From Mycobacterium gordonae (GTDB lineage: Bacteria; Actinomycetota; Actinomycetes; Mycobacteriales; Mycobacteriaceae): a stretch of 64,000 nt of DNA. The stretch spans positions 19,222-83,221 of the forward strand of contig NZ_LKTM01000113.1 in assembly GCF_001417955.2 (NCBI RefSeq), given 5' to 3'. Positions 28,696 to 38,965 of this stretch are shown here, piece by piece. The notes under the pieces were generated by a model. The model was not told the DNA's origin. It searched no databases and saw only the letters and a list, made by a program, of their open reading frames with translations. Numbering within the stretch: position 1 is the stretch's first letter; the number at the start of each line of letters is the position of its first letter. The position numbers were made by a program, and so were the translations under genes.

Positions 28696-29604
28696 ATGGT
28701 TGTCGCGATCGCCCGCCCCAAGATCGAAGGAAGCATCGCCGTCGGTGAAGACCGCCAGATCGGTTTCGCCGAATTCGGCGCGCCGCAGGGACGCGCGGTC
28801 TTCTGGCTGCACGGCACACCGGGCGCGCGCCGGCAGATCCCGACCGAGGCCCGCGTCTACGCCGACCACCACAATGTCCGTCTGATCGGCGTCGACCGGC
28901 CCGGGATCGGCTCGTCGACCCCCTATCAGTACGAGGCCGTCGCCGCGTTCGCCGACGACCTGCGCGCAATCGCCGACACCCTGGGCATCGACAAGATGGC
29001 CGTCGTCGGATTGTCCGGCGGGGGTCCGTACGCGCTCGCCTGCGCCGCCGGGCTGGCCGATCGGGTCGTCGCTGCCGGAGTGCTCGGCGGTGTGGCGCCG
29101 ACCCAGGGCCCCGACGCGATCAGCGGCGGCCTGATGAACCTCGGGCTGCGGGTCGCGCCGTTGCTGAGGCTGGGCGGTAATCCGCTGCGGCTGGGGGCGA
29201 GCCTGATGATCCGCGCCGCGCGCCCGATCGCGTCCCCGGCGCTCGACGTCTACGCCCTGCTCTCACCCGAGGCCGACCGGCATCTGCTCACCCGGCCCGA
29301 ATTCAAGGCGATGTTCCTCGACGACCTGCTCAACGGCAGCCGCAAGCAGCTCGCGGCGCCGTTCAACGACGTGATCGTCTTCGCCCGCGACTGGGGATTC
29401 CGGCTCGACGAAGTCACGGTCCCGGTCCGCTGGTGGCACGGCGACCACGACCACATCATCCCGTTCTCCCACGGCGAGCACGTCGTGTCGCGGTTGCCCA
29501 ACGCCGAGCTGTTCCATCTCCCCGGCGAAAGTCATCTCGCCGGTCTGGGCCGCGGCGAGGAGATTCTGGCCACCCTGATGAAGGTCTGGGACGAGGAGGC
29601 TTGA
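28696..29604 (+). CDS. alpha/beta hydrolase (Rv1191-like)
   Basis: The 302-residue hydrolase has an oxyanion HGTPGAR segment, a nucleophile elbow G-L-S-G-G-G, a late acid region (WWHGDHDHIIPF) and a catalytic His in GESHLAGLG. ATG 28696 is the first start matching the family fold, with a weak RBS. It is followed two bases later by a second hydrolase gene. The substrate is unknown. By position it corresponds to Rv1191. Confidence 0.82.
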   Translation: MVVAIARPKIEGSIAVGEDRQIGFAEFGAPQGRAVFWLHGTPGARRQIPTEARVYADHHNVRLIGVDRPGIGSSTPYQYEAVAAFADDLRAIADTLGIDKMAVVGLSGGGPYALACAAGLADRVVAAGVLGGVAPTQGPDAISGGLMNLGLRVAPLLRLGGNPLRLGASLMIRAARPIASPALDVYALLSPEADRHLLTRPEFKAMFLDDLLNGSRKQLAAPFNDVIVFARDWGFRLDEVTVPVRWWHGDHDHIIPFSHGEHVVSRLPNAELFHLPGESHLAGLGRGEEILATLMKVWDEEA

Positions 29605-29606
29605 TC

Positions 29607-30419
29607 ATGCTGGCCGACGCCGCCGACCCGGGCGTGGACCGTCCCGTGTGGTCCGGCCACACCACTGCCGTGGCCCCGGGAGTGGGCCTCTGGCTCACCG
29701 ACGTCCCGCGCGCCGTGATCGAGTACGGCCAATTGGTCGCCGCGCTGCCGCTGCGGCGCGCGCTCCCGGCCGGCGACGGGCATCCCGTGCTGGTGCTGCC
29801 CGGCCTGCTCGCCGGCGACGGCACCACCTGGACCCTGCGCCGCCTGCTGACCCGCCTCGGTTATCAGGCGCACGGGTGGGGGCTCGGCGTCAACGTCGGG
29901 CCGACGACCAAGGTGGTCGCCGGTATGACCGCGCTTCTCGACGAGCTGCACGACCGGTATAACGCTCCGGTCAGCCTGATCGGCTGGAGCCTGGGCGGCA
30001 TCTTCGCGCGCCGGCTGGCCCGCCGCAGTCCGTCGGCGGTCCGCCAGGTGATCACCCTCGGCAGCCCGTACCGCATGCAGCACGAAGGCCAATCCCGGGC
30101 CGCGCGCCACTTCAACCTGTTCGCGCGCCTGCACGCGGAACGGCACGAGCTGCCGCTGTCGATGGAGAACGAGCCCCTGCAGGTGCCGGCGACGTCGATC
30201 TACTCGCGCTATGACGGCATGGTCGCGTGGCAGACGTGTGTCGATGCCGCGTCCGACCGTGCGGAGAACATCGAGGTGCTCAGCAGTCACATCGGGTACG
30301 GCCATCACCCGGCCACCGTCTGGGCGATCGCGGACCGGCTGGCGCAACCGGCCGGCAGTTGGGCCCCTTTCAGGCCGCCGGCGGCACTGCGTCCGTTGTT
30401 CCCCAAGCCGCACGGGTAG
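29607..30419 (+). CDS. alpha/beta hydrolase / lipase-like protein (Rv1192-like)
   Basis: The 270-residue protein has LVLPGLLAGDGTTWTLRRLL near the N-terminus and the elbow G-W-S-L-G-G (LIGWSLGGIFARRLARR). SRYDGMVAW and a C-terminal SSHIGYGHHPATVW carry the likely Asp and His. GAGGAGG precedes ATG 29607. There is no signal peptide. It is part of the run Rv1191-Rv1192-fadD36. The esterase substrate is unknown. Confidence 0.82.
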   Translation: MLADAADPGVDRPVWSGHTTAVAPGVGLWLTDVPRAVIEYGQLVAALPLRRALPAGDGHPVLVLPGLLAGDGTTWTLRRLLTRLGYQAHGWGLGVNVGPTTKVVAGMTALLDELHDRYNAPVSLIGWSLGGIFARRLARRSPSAVRQVITLGSPYRMQHEGQSRAARHFNLFARLHAERHELPLSMENEPLQVPATSIYSRYDGMVAWQTCVDAASDRAENIEVLSSHIGYGHHPATVWAIADRLAQPAGSWAPFRPPAALRPLFPKPHG

Positions 30420-30429
30420 CCTCCCAGAC

Positions 30430-31833
30430 GTGTTGCTGAGCTCGCTGAATCCCTCGGCCGTCACCGCCACCGACATCCCCGACGCGGTCAGCATCGACGG
30501 GTTCACCCTCAGTCGCAGTGATCTGGTCGGCGCCGCGACGTCGGTCGCCGAACGGGTGGCCGGCGCCAACAGGGTGGCCGTGTTGGCCGCACCGACCGCA
30601 TCGACGGTGCTGGCGATCACCGGGTGCCTGATCGCCGGTGTGCCCGTCGTCCCGGTGCCGGCCGACGTCGGCGTGGCCGAGCGCCGCCACATGCTCACCG
30701 ACTCCGGCGCCCAGGCATGGCTCGGGCCGACGCCGGAGGATCCAGAAGGCTTGCCGCACATCCCGGTTCGGCTGCACGCGCGATCCTGGCACCGGTACGC
30801 CGAGCCGTCACCGGAGTCGGTGGCGATGGTGGTGTACACATCGGGCACCACCGGATTGCCCAAGGGCGTGCAAGTCAGCCGGCGAGCGATCGCCGCAGAC
30901 CTCGACGCGCTGGCCGACGCGTGGGAGTGGACACCGGACGACGTGTTGGTGCACGGGTTGCCGCTCTATCACATCCACGGTCTGGTGCTCGGCATGCTCG
31001 GGTCCCTGCGGGTGGGAAATCGCTTCGTGCACACCGGAAAACCGACGCCGGGCGGCTACGCTGCCGCTCGCGGGACGTTGTACTTCGGGGTGCCGACGGT
31101 GTGGTCGCGGGTGGCGGCCGACGCCGCCGCCGCCGAAGCGCTGCGGCCGGCCCGTCTGCTGGTATCCGGCAGCGCGGCGCTGCCCGTCCCGGTGTTCGAG
31201 CGACTCGAGCAGTTGACCGGGCACCGGCTCATCGAACGCTACGGCGCATCGGAGTCGCTGATCACGTTGTCCACGCGCGCCGACGGGGAACGGCGTCCGG
31301 GCTGGGTGGGTCTGCCCTTGGCCGGCGTGCAGACGCGGCTGATCGACGACCACGGTGAGCCGGTGCCCCACGACGCGGAAACCGTCGGCAAGCTCCTCGT
31401 TCGGGGCCCGACGCTGTTCAACGGCTACCTGAACCGGCCCGAGGCCACCGCCGAGGCGTTCGACCCCGACGGCTGGTACCGCACCGGCGACGTGGCGGTT
31501 GTGGACAGTGGCGGCATGCACCGCATCGTGGGGCGCGAGTCCGTCGACCTGATCAAGTCCGGCGGCTACCGGATCGGCGCGGGGGAGATCGAGACCGTGC
31601 TGCTCGGGCATCCCGGTGTGGACGAAGTCGCGGTGGTCGGGCCGCCGGATGAGGACCTGGGGCAGCGGATCGTTGCGTACGTGGTCGGCTCCGCGGATGC
31701 AGACGAGCTGATCAACTTTGTCGCGCAACAGCTTTCGGTGCACAAGCGGCCGCGCGAGGTGCGCTTCGTCTCCTCGCTGCCCCGCAACGCGCTGGGCAAG
31801 GTGCTGAAAAAGCAGTTGCTCGCCGAAGGTTGA
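30430..31833 (+). CDS. fadD36: acyl-CoA synthetase FadD36 (malonyl-CoA synthetase-like)
   Basis: The 467-residue ANL enzyme has the AMP-binding P-loop VVYTSGTTGLPKGVQVS, ERYGASESLITLSTRADGERRPGWVGLPL, and the YRTGDVAVVD and C-terminal lysine (ALGKVLKKQLL) motifs. It activates a carboxylate to acyl-adenylate and then acyl-CoA. The short length and motif set are like the malonyl/short-chain group. GTG 30430 lies 10 bases after the hydrolase stop, so it is cotranscribed. It corresponds to Rv1193. Confidence 0.87.
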   Translation: MLLSSLNPSAVTATDIPDAVSIDGFTLSRSDLVGAATSVAERVAGANRVAVLAAPTASTVLAITGCLIAGVPVVPVPADVGVAERRHMLTDSGAQAWLGPTPEDPEGLPHIPVRLHARSWHRYAEPSPESVAMVVYTSGTTGLPKGVQVSRRAIAADLDALADAWEWTPDDVLVHGLPLYHIHGLVLGMLGSLRVGNRFVHTGKPTPGGYAAARGTLYFGVPTVWSRVAADAAAAEALRPARLLVSGSAALPVPVFERLEQLTGHRLIERYGASESLITLSTRADGERRPGWVGLPLAGVQTRLIDDHGEPVPHDAETVGKLLVRGPTLFNGYLNRPEATAEAFDPDGWYRTGDVAVVDSGGMHRIVGRESVDLIKSGGYRIGAGEIETVLLGHPGVDEVAVVGPPDEDLGQRIVAYVVGSADADELINFVAQQLSVHKRPREVRFVSSLPRNALGKVLKKQLLAEG

Positions 31834-31854
31834 CCGGCGTGACCCTGGCTGCGG

Positions 31855-32100
31855 CTACGGGACCAGTGCCCAGAATGGATGGGTGACCGACCAGACCGGG
31901 TGGGTCAGATCGTCGGTGTAGTGGTAGATCGGGTGCGTCGGCGGCGGAGTGGGGCGCATCGGCGCGACCGGTGAATGCATCGGTCCGATGTTGGGCTGGC
32001 CGGGGGCGGCCGCGGCCACCGCGGGACCTCCCAGGGCGGCCGCCAGGGACAGTCCGGCGGCACACAGCACCCCCGCCGACAAGGTACGGATGTTCGACAT
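31855..32100 (-). CDS. small secreted Pro-rich protein
   Basis: The 81-residue protein has a Sec signal peptide (MSNIRTLSAGVLCAAGLSLAAALGGPAVAAAA). The mature part is rich in Pro, His and Met (PNIGPMHSPVAPMRPTPPPTHPIYHYTDDL). ATG 32100 follows AGAAGGGAG. It is divergent from the MarR gene and shares its operator, so its expression is probably MarR-controlled. The His/Met content hints at metal binding, but that is speculative. Confidence 0.8.
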   Translation of the reverse strand: MSNIRTLSAGVLCAAGLSLAAALGGPAVAAAAPGQPNIGPMHSPVAPMRPTPPPTHPIYHYTDDLTHPVWSVTHPFWALVP

Positions 32101-32122
32101 TTCGTGCTCCCTTCTCAAATAA

Positions 32123-32142
32123 TTGTCAATCGTAGTTGACAA
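32123..32142. promoter_or_regulatory. MarR operator site 1
   Basis: TTGTCAATCGTAGTTGACAA is a perfect TTGTCAA-N6-TTGACAA inverted repeat located 23 bp upstream of the small secreted gene start. The same sequence appears, with one change, 48 bp away at the MarR start. Confidence 0.75.
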
Positions 32143-32170
32143 TCACCACGTTAGGCCCTGGTCCGGTAGC

Positions 32171-32190
32171 TTGTCAATAATGGTTGACGA
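32171..32190. promoter_or_regulatory. MarR operator site 2, overlapping the marR start codon
   Basis: TTGTCAATAATGGTTGACGA matches site 1 in both arms except one base and contains the ATG of the MarR gene at 32180. Binding here would block initiation of a leaderless or short-leader transcript. Confidence 0.7.
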
Positions 32191-32683
32191 GCAGACGTCG
32201 CGCTCACCGCAGACCGAACTCGGTCAGAACATGCGGATGGCCTGGTGGAGTTACGTCACTCGGCTCGACACCGATATGGAAGCGGCCGGGTTCCCGGAGC
32301 GACGCTTCGCGATGAACTACGTGTTCGCCCTTTATGCGCAGCCCGGGCCGATGACGATCTCGGAGATCGGACGACAATTCGACGTCTCGCGCCAGGCGGC
32401 CAGCAAACTCGTCGGCGAACTGCGCCGCGACGGCTACGTGGAGACCGAGGTATCGGCGACCGACCAGCGCGAGAAGGTGGTGGTGCTAACGCCGAAGGCG
32501 ATCGAGTACGTCACCGCCCGCCGGCGCGCGGCGGCCGAGCTCGACCACGCAATCGCCGGGCGCGTCGGGGAATCCGGTCTCGCCGAGTTGCAGCGGCTGC
32601 TGCACGCGGTCGGCGACGTGGCGACGGCAGGAATCGACTACGACCCCAGCAACGTGTACAAATCACCCAGGCTCTGGGGATAG
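32180..32683 (+). CDS. MarR-family regulator
   Basis: The 167-residue protein has a winged helix-turn-helix (GPMTISEIGRQFDVSRQAASKLVGELRRDGYVETEVSATDQREKVVVLTPKA) with the DxR wing (DQREK) typical of MarR. ATG 32180 lies inside an inverted repeat that recurs upstream of the divergent secreted-protein gene. The simplest reading is an autorepressor controlling both promoters. The inducer is unknown. Confidence 0.87.
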   Translation: MVDEQTSRSPQTELGQNMRMAWWSYVTRLDTDMEAAGFPERRFAMNYVFALYAQPGPMTISEIGRQFDVSRQAASKLVGELRRDGYVETEVSATDQREKVVVLTPKAIEYVTARRRAAAELDHAIAGRVGESGLAELQRLLHAVGDVATAGIDYDPSNVYKSPRLWG

Positions 32684-32759
32684 CACGCGCCGTAAGCCCC
32701 AGCATTTTCGCAGCATTTTCACGGCGTCTGGCGGGTTTGACGCCATAGTCTCGACCGCT

Positions 32760-34100
32760 ATGCGTTCCTTCGCTGCCGACCCCTGCGCCTCGCCCATGCG
32801 ACGGGTGGCCCTCGCCTGCCTGGTCGGCTCGACGGTCGAGTACTACGACTTCTTCATCTACGGCACCGCCGCAGCGCTGGTGTTTCCCACCGTTTTCTAT
32901 CCGCATCTGAGCCCGATGATGGCCACGGTCGCGTCGATGGGAACATTCGCCACCGCCTTCCTGTCCCGCCCACTCGGTGCCGCCGTCTTCGGGCATTTCG
33001 GAGATCGACTGGGACGCAAGAGAACTCTGGTCGCCACCTTGTTGATCATGGCGCTTTCCACCGTGACGGTCGGCCTGGTGCCCGGGAGCGCGACGGTGGG
33101 CGTGGCGGCTCCGCTGATCCTGATCACCTTGCGGCTGCTGCAGGGATTCGCGGTCGGCGGTGAGTGGGCAGGATCGGCCCTGCTGAGCGCGGAGACGGCT
33201 CCGGCGGGCCGGCGCGGCCGCTACGGCATGTTCACCGTCGTCGGCGGCGGGATCGCGCTGATGCTGACCAGCCTGACCTTCCTCGGGGTGAATTTCACCA
33301 TCGGCGAGGGCAGTTCGGCGTTCATGACATGGGGGTGGCGCATCCCGTTCCTGTTCAGCGGGGTCCTGATCGCGATCGCCCTCTACGTGCGCCTGAACCT
33401 CAGCGAAACGCCGGTATTTGCCCGGCAGGAGTCCCATAATCTCACGGCCCCAACGCCTTTCGCGGAAGTGTTGCATCTGCAGCGGCGTGAGGTGGTGCTG
33501 GCCGCCGGCTCCGTCCTGGGCTGTTTCGGCCTGGTCTACCTCGCCAGCACTTACCTGACCGCCTATGCCCACACGCATCTGGGCTACTCGCGCAACGTCA
33601 TCCTGCTGGTCGGCGCGCTGGGCGGGTTGACGTGCATTGCCTCGGCAGTGCTCACGTCGACGCTGTGCGATCGGTTCGGGCGGCGCCGGGTCCTTCTGGT
33701 GTGCTGGTCGGTGGGTGTTCCGTGGGCGTTGCTGGTGATGCCGCTCATCGACTCGGGAAACGTCACCCTGTTCGCGGTCGCGATCGCCGGGTTGTTCGTC
33801 GTCGACGGCGCGGTGTTCGGCCCCGTCGCCTCGTTCGTCCCGGAACTGTTCCCGACCCGGTACCGCTATACCGGCACCGCGCTGGCGATCAACCTCGCCG
33901 GCGTCCTCGGCGGTGCGGTACCCCCGCTGATCGCCGGTCCGCTGTCAGCGGATTACGGGAGCTGGGCGATCGGCCTGATGATGGCGACCCTGGCGCTGGT
34001 CAGCCTGGCCGCGACCTATCTGCTGCCCGAAACCCACGGAATCATCCTTGCCGAGCCGGCTCAGTTGGCGTGCAGTTCCGCGTTGAGCTCGATGCCCTGA
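32760..34100 (+). CDS. MFS metabolite:H+ symporter (Rv1200-like)
   Basis: The 446-residue protein has 12 hydrophobic segments. The MHS-family signatures are [27 protein letters not shown] at the N-terminus and [13 protein letters not shown], the loop 2-3 motif. [18 protein letters not shown] marks TM4-5. Relatives carry citrate, shikimate, proline/betaine or alpha-ketoglutarate with protons. The start ATG 32760 has little leader, so the transcript may be leaderless. Its 3' end overlaps the convergent dapD gene by 40 bases. Confidence 0.87.
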   Translation: MRSFAADPCASPMRRVALACLVGSTVEYYDFFIYGTAAALVFPTVFYPHLSPMMATVASMGTFATAFLSRPLGAAVFGHFGDRLGRKRTLVATLLIMALSTVTVGLVPGSATVGVAAPLILITLRLLQGFAVGGEWAGSALLSAETAPAGRRGRYGMFTVVGGGIALMLTSLTFLGVNFTIGEGSSAFMTWGWRIPFLFSGVLIAIALYVRLNLSETPVFARQESHNLTAPTPFAEVLHLQRREVVLAAGSVLGCFGLVYLASTYLTAYAHTHLGYSRNVILLVGALGGLTCIASAVLTSTLCDRFGRRRVLLVCWSVGVPWALLVMPLIDSGNVTLFAVAIAGLFVVDGAVFGPVASFVPELFPTRYRYTGTALAINLAGVLGGAVPPLIAGPLSADYGSWAIGLMMATLALVSLAATYLLPETHGIILAEPAQLACSSALSSMP

Positions 34101-35005
34101 CCGTCGCGCGACACCACCTCCACCGCACCGGTCAGCGAATTGCGGCGGAAGAGCAGGTTGTTGCCGCCCGACAGCTCCCGGGCCTTGACCGATTCGCCTT
34201 CCGGCGTGCTGACCTTGGTGCCGGCGGTGATGTACAGGCCCGCCTCCACCACGCAGTCGTCGCCCAGTGAGATGCCCAATCCGGCGTTGGCTCCCAGTAG
34301 GCAACGCTCGCCGATCGAAATGACCTCGGCGCCTCCGCCGGACAACGTGCCCATGATGGACGCGCCGCCGCCGATGTCGGAACCGTCACCCACCACGACG
34401 CCCGCCGAGATGCGGCCCTCCACCATGGACGCGCCCAGGGTTCCGGCATTGAAGTTGACGAAGCCCTCGTGCATGACCGTGGTCCCCGGGGCCAGGTGGG
34501 CGCCGAGCCGGACCCGGTCGGCGTCGGCGATGCGCACCCCCGAAGGCAGCACGTAGTCGACCATGCGGGGGAATTTGTCGACGCCGTAGACCGTCACCGG
34601 TCCGAGTCGGCGCAACCGCGCCCGCACCGCTTCGAAGCCTTCGACCGCGCAAGGGCCCCGGTTCGTCCACACCACATTGGTCAATACTCCGAACAAGCCG
34701 CCGGCGTTCAGCCCGTGCGGCGCCACCAGGCGATGCGACAACAGATGCAGGCGCAGGTAGGCGTCGTAGGCGTCGGCGGCCGCATCGTCCAGCGAGCCGA
34801 TCGCCGTGCGGATCGCGATCGTCTCGGTCTGCCGGTCGTCGTCGCGCCCGACGAGCGCACCCAGCACCGCCGGCAGATCCGACAATGCCAGCCGCGTGGT
34901 CGCGGTGGTCTCCGATTCGATCAGTTCGGGTTCGGGGAACCATGCGTCCAGGACAGATCCGTCGGAGGCGAGGGTCGCCAGGCCAATACCTGCAGCTCCA
35001 GTCAC
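34061..35005 (-). CDS. dapD: tetrahydrodipicolinate N-succinyltransferase
   Basis: The 314-residue protein has an N-terminal globular domain and a C-terminal left-handed beta-helix with hexapeptide repeats ([63 protein letters not shown]). It transfers succinyl from succinyl-CoA to tetrahydrodipicolinate in lysine/DAP synthesis, needed for peptidoglycan. GTG 35005 ([11 protein letters not shown]) gives the family N-terminus (Rv1201c). dapE is divergent, 106 bases away. Confidence 0.94.
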   Translation of the reverse strand: MTGAAGIGLATLASDGSVLDAWFPEPELIESETTATTRLALSDLPAVLGALVGRDDDRQTETIAIRTAIGSLDDAAADAYDAYLRLHLLSHRLVAPHGLNAGGLFGVLTNVVWTNRGPCAVEGFEAVRARLRRLGPVTVYGVDKFPRMVDYVLPSGVRIADADRVRLGAHLAPGTTVMHEGFVNFNAGTLGASMVEGRISAGVVVGDGSDIGGGASIMGTLSGGGAEVISIGERCLLGANAGLGISLGDDCVVEAGLYITAGTKVSTPEGESVKARELSGGNNLLFRRNSLTGAVEVVSRDGQGIELNAELHAN

Positions 35006-35028
35006 GGTCGTCAAGGCTACTTTGGCCG

Positions 35029-35088
35029 GCGAGCAGACGCGGAATCGCATCCAACAGCCCCTGCGAGTGCGACTTCGCGTCTCCTCGC
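35029..35088. repeat. dispersed palindrome, GAGCAGACGCGAAATCG family, copy 2
   Basis: GCGAGCAGACGCGGAATCGCA (35029-35049, 21 bases) pairs with a right arm at 35068-35088 (TGCGACTTCGCGTCTCCTCG...) with mismatches. It is unusual in lying between divergent genes (dapD and dapE), where a terminator would not be expected. Confidence 0.7.
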
Positions 35089-35111
35089 GGGGCTGGCCCT
35101 AGGCTGGAGCT

Positions 35112-36176
35112 GTGCTGGATCTGCGCGGAGACCCTGTCGAGCTGACCGCGGCGCTGGTCGACATTCCCAGCGAGTCGCGGGACGAGGCGCGCATCGCCGA
35201 CGAGGTCGAGGCCGCGCTGCGCGAGCAGACATCCGGGTTCGAGATCATCCGCAACGGCAACGCGGTGCTGGCCCGCACGGCGCGCCGGAAGCCGTCTCGC
35301 GTGCTGCTGGCCGGGCATCTGGACACCGTCCCGGTGGCCGACAACCTGCCCAGCCGGATCGAGGACGGCGAACTGCATGGCTGCGGTACCTCGGATATGA
35401 AGTCCGGCGACGCCGTCTTCCTGCACCTCGCCGCAACGGTCGCCGAGCCGGCGCACGACCTGACCCTGGTCTTCTACGACTGCGAGGAAATCGAGTCCGC
35501 GGCCAACGGTTTGGGCCGCCTGGAGCGCGAGCTGCCGGACTGGCTGACCGCCGACGTGGCGATCCTGGGCGAGCCCACCGGGGGATTCATCGAGGCGGGT
35601 TGCCAGGGCACGTTGCGCGTCGTGGTCAGTGCTGCTGGAACCCGCGCGCACTCGGCGCGATCCTGGTTGGGGGACAACGCGATTCACAAGCTGGGTGCCG
35701 TGCTGGACCGGTTGGCCGCGTATCGGCCGCGCAGCGTCGACATCGACGGTTGTGTTTACCGCGAAGGCCTTTCGGCCGTGCGCATCGACGGTGGCGTCGC
35801 TGGCAACGTCATTCCCGACGCGGCCTCGGTTACGGTCAATTTTCGCTTCGCGCCGGACCGCTCCCCTGAGGAGGCGTTGCAGCACGTGCACGAGGTGCTC
35901 GACGGACTGGCCGTGTCGATTGAACTGACCGACTCCGCGGCCGGTGCCTTGCCGGGTCTGTCGGCGCCGGCTGCGAAGTCGCTGGTCGAGGCCGCCGGGG
36001 GACAGGTGCGGGCGAAGTACGGCTGGACGGACGTCTCCCGGTTTGCGGCGCGGGGCATCCCGGCGCTGAACTACGGGCCGGGCGACCCGAACCTGGCGCA
36101 CAAGCGCGACGAGCGGGTGCCGGTCGCCGCGATCACCGCAGCGGTGGACATGCTGCGGGGATATCTGACCGGTTAG
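35112..36176 (+). CDS. dapE: succinyl-diaminopimelate desuccinylase
   Basis: The 354-residue M20 metallopeptidase has GHLDTVP (Zn ligand His and catalytic Asp), [15 protein letters not shown] (bridging Asp), CEEIE (catalytic Glu with Zn ligand), and a late [19 protein letters not shown] with the final histidine ligand. It releases succinate from N-succinyl-LL-DAP. GTG 35112 is the start expected for Rv1202. It overlaps the convergent ATPase gene by 4 bases. Confidence 0.95.
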   Translation: MLDLRGDPVELTAALVDIPSESRDEARIADEVEAALREQTSGFEIIRNGNAVLARTARRKPSRVLLAGHLDTVPVADNLPSRIEDGELHGCGTSDMKSGDAVFLHLAATVAEPAHDLTLVFYDCEEIESAANGLGRLERELPDWLTADVAILGEPTGGFIEAGCQGTLRVVVSAAGTRAHSARSWLGDNAIHKLGAVLDRLAAYRPRSVDIDGCVYREGLSAVRIDGGVAGNVIPDAASVTVNFRFAPDRSPEEALQHVHEVLDGLAVSIELTDSAAGALPGLSAPAAKSLVEAAGGQVRAKYGWTDVSRFAARGIPALNYGPGDPNLAHKRDERVPVAAITAAVDMLRGYLTG

Positions 36177-38302
36177 GCGCTGAACTGCCTGGCCTGCGCC
36201 GCCGCATCCGCGGCCGCGGCGCCCATCCCGATCGCCGCCAGGTCATCGGCAACGGCCTTCAGCGCGTCCGCATCACCGGCAACCAGAGCGCTGGCGTGTC
36301 TGGATACGAGATGCCCTACCGGGCAATTGATTTCAGCGACCAGGCGAGTGGCCGGGTCGGCAGCTCGCCGGTCGCCCAGGCGGATGGCGTCATGCCAGGC
36401 GAGCAGCGCCACCGCCGACTGTCCGGCCCGCTCGGCCGCGCGGGCCGCTTCGCGAGCCGCCGTGACCGCGCTGGTCTGATCACGCGCGGCCGCCCGGGTC
36501 CAGGCGCGCGCCACCCCGAGTTCGGGGGCAAACAGGGCCGACTTGGTCCCATGCCGGGATTCCGCGCGGCGCAATGCTTTGGCAGAGCCGGGAATATCGC
36601 CTTGGCGGGCGATCGCCGTCGTCAGCAACATCAGCGACAACGGACCCCAGGAATAGCCGGTGCGTTCCAGCTCGGCGGCAGCAGGATCCAAAAGTTCTGC
36701 GGCCGCGACGAATTCACCCTTCACCAGCAACACGTAAGCCAGCAGCACCTCGCCGATCGCGCGGCCCGGCTGTTGCAATTCGGCGAAATCGGTGAACTGC
36801 TGTGCCAGTGTCTGCGCTTCGTCTACTTCGCCCGCCATCAACAGCGAGGTGATCTGGCCAAGTCCCACCGTGAACCGCAGCAGTCCGGGATGTTCGGCGG
36901 CCGCAGCCTGTCCGGCGAGCCGCTCGACGTCGTCGAACCGGCCCATCCGGGCCGAGGACAAGGCTGCTGCGCTGGCCGCCCAGGACACCGCCAGGTCACT
37001 CGCCGCAGATCCGGACAGCACCTCGTTAGCCAAAGTCGTTGCACGTTGCAGGTTTCCGGCATTCATCGCGAATGTGGCACTTAGTCCGTCCAGCACCGTG
37101 CGCGCCGCCGGGTCGGTCAGCCGACCGCGGGTGGTCTGCAGGAAAGCGGTGGCTTTCTCTGGTTCGCCGAGCATGAAGAATTGGTTGGCGGCCCGCGGCA
37201 CCGCCCACGCCATCAACTCCGACTCCGACAGTTGCGCCGGTTCCACCGCCGCCAGCACCGCTCCTGCTTCGCGGCCGCGTCCCTGCCAGCCCAGTGCCTG
37301 CCCCAGCACCAGACGGGACTGCAGTCCGCCGGACTGATCGACGGCGGCCCGCGCCAACCGTTCGGCCAGCAGCAGATCGCCCAGCCGCAGCGCCTGTTGC
37401 GCGGCCTCGGCCACCTCTTCCACCGGTTGGGGTGCGTCGCAGTCCAGTGCCAGGGACGCCAACCGCAGCCGGTCGCTGAGGTGCTCGGCCGGATGCTGCG
37501 CCAGGAGCTTCACCAACTCGGTGCGTCGTCGTCGTACGCCGTCGGCGCCCAGTGCCGCCCGCGCGCGCACCGCGAAAAGCGGGTGCGCGGTGTAGACCAT
37601 CGGGCGCTGGTCGTCGTGGTTGCGTATCCGGGTCTCGGCGGCCCCCAACTCCTCGGCTTGACCTACCGCGCCGTGACCGGCCAGGACGTTCAGGTCGTCG
37701 AGCGTCAGCGGCTCCAGGATCGACAGGAACTCGACCACTGCCCGCGCCGGTTCCGGTAATTCCGCGAGGAACTCGTCGACCTCGGCCGCGGTCGTGGTCC
37801 CTGCGGGAGGCTCCAGGTCGATGCGGTCCAGTAGGCCGTCGGTCCACATCGCCGCGATCGCCGGCGGGGCCGCATCAGCGCGGGCGGTGACGATCATCCG
37901 GGCCGCCCGGGTGAGCGCCAACTGATACACCAGAGTGGCCGACAGGATGTCCAGGTCGTGCGCCTCGTCGACGATGAGGAGCAGATCACCTTGCGCGGCG
38001 GCGCGGGTCAGTGAGGTGCGGGCGGCGCGCAACAGCGCGGCCGGCTTGCCGATGTCGGCGATGTCGATCAGATGACCGAAGGCGCCGAACGGAACCACCC
38101 GCTCGGCCGGGGTGCCGATGACCCAGCGGGTAGTCGTGCCCGGGTGTTGCGCGCAGAACTCCTCAGCGGCCAGCCGAGCCAGGGTTGACTTGCCGACGCC
38201 GTCGGGTCCGAGTACCACCGCACCACCCTTGTCGGCCAACGCGGCGGTCAGCCGCTGTAGAGCGGCCGTGTGCTGGGGGACGTTCCAACGAATCGGCACC
38301 AT
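36173..38302 (-). CDS. AAA/STAND-type ATPase with TPR-like C-terminus (Rv1204c-like)
   Basis: The 709-residue protein has an N-terminal P-loop ([21 protein letters not shown], residues ~27-47) and Walker B ([14 protein letters not shown]). A long alpha-helical region of TPR-like Ala/Leu-rich pairs follows, to the C-terminus ([13 protein letters not shown]). It resembles LuxR/MalT ATPase modules but ends without a LuxR helix-turn-helix, so it may be a signalling scaffold. ATG 38302 ([11 protein letters not shown]) is the start that fits the domain. The function is unknown. Confidence 0.75.
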   Translation of the reverse strand: MVPIRWNVPQHTAALQRLTAALADKGGAVVLGPDGVGKSTLARLAAEEFCAQHPGTTTRWVIGTPAERVVPFGAFGHLIDIADIGKPAALLRAARTSLTRAAAQGDLLLIVDEAHDLDILSATLVYQLALTRAARMIVTARADAAPPAIAAMWTDGLLDRIDLEPPAGTTTAAEVDEFLAELPEPARAVVEFLSILEPLTLDDLNVLAGHGAVGQAEELGAAETRIRNHDDQRPMVYTAHPLFAVRARAALGADGVRRRRTELVKLLAQHPAEHLSDRLRLASLALDCDAPQPVEEVAEAAQQALRLGDLLLAERLARAAVDQSGGLQSRLVLGQALGWQGRGREAGAVLAAVEPAQLSESELMAWAVPRAANQFFMLGEPEKATAFLQTTRGRLTDPAARTVLDGLSATFAMNAGNLQRATTLANEVLSGSAASDLAVSWAASAAALSSARMGRFDDVERLAGQAAAAEHPGLLRFTVGLGQITSLLMAGEVDEAQTLAQQFTDFAELQQPGRAIGEVLLAYVLLVKGEFVAAAELLDPAAAELERTGYSWGPLSLMLLTTAIARQGDIPGSAKALRRAESRHGTKSALFAPELGVARAWTRAAARDQTSAVTAAREAARAAERAGQSAVALLAWHDAIRLGDRRAADPATRLVAEINCPVGHLVSRHASALVAGDADALKAVADDLAAIGMGAAAADAAAQARQFSA

Positions 38303-38362
38303 TGCGAGTCTATGGCCCGCGTTCGGTACGCGGCTTCCGCAGGGTTGGTCTACGTTTCGGAT

Positions 38363-38920
38363 ATGTCTTCCGCAACCAGCGGCCAGCGGACGGTCGCGGT
38401 GTACTGCGCGGCGTCGCCGATGCATCCGGAGTTGCTGGAGCTCGCGGCGTCACTGGGTGCGGCCATCGCCGAGCGGGGCTGGACGCTGGTGTGGGGTGGT
38501 GGCCATGTGTCGGCAATGGGCGCGGTGGCCTCGGCGGCGCGCGCCCACGGCGGCTGGACCGTCGGGGTAATACCCACCATGCTGCTGGAACGCGAACTGG
38601 CTGACCATGATTCGGACGAGCTGATCGTTACCGACACGCTGCGTGAGCGCAAACAAGTCATGGAAGAGCGGGCCGACGCGTTCATCGCGTTGCCGGGCGG
38701 GGTCGGCACCCTGGACGAATTGCTGAGCGCGTGGACCGAGGGGTATCTGGGCGTGCACGACAAGCCGATCGTGCTGCTGGATCCCTGGGGTCACTATGAC
38801 GGTGTGCGTGCCTGGGTTTACGGACTGATCGACAGCGGCTACATCTCCCAGGCCGCCGTCGACCGGCTGATCGTGGTCGATAAAGTCGGCGATGCGCTCA
38901 ACGCGTGCGCGCCCGACTGA
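38363..38920 (+). CDS. log: LOG-family protein (cytokinin riboside 5'-monophosphate phosphoribohydrolase)
   Basis: The 185-residue Rossmann protein has the LOG signature P-G-G-x-G-T-x-x-E (ALPGGVGTLDELLSAWTEGYLG) and the R-E-R-K-Q-V-M-E-E-R segment. It hydrolyses nucleoside 5'-monophosphates such as isopentenyladenine ribotide to the base. The M. tuberculosis homologue Rv1205 is known for cytokinin production and is a proteasome substrate. ATG 38363 gives the family length. Confidence 0.92.
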   Translation: MSSATSGQRTVAVYCAASPMHPELLELAASLGAAIAERGWTLVWGGGHVSAMGAVASAARAHGGWTVGVIPTMLLERELADHDSDELIVTDTLRERKQVMEERADAFIALPGGVGTLDELLSAWTEGYLGVHDKPIVLLDPWGHYDGVRAWVYGLIDSGYISQAAVDRLIVVDKVGDALNACAPD

Positions 38921-38965
38921 CGGGCGGAGCTGGTTTTAACGAAGCCAGGGATAGCGAGGGATGAC

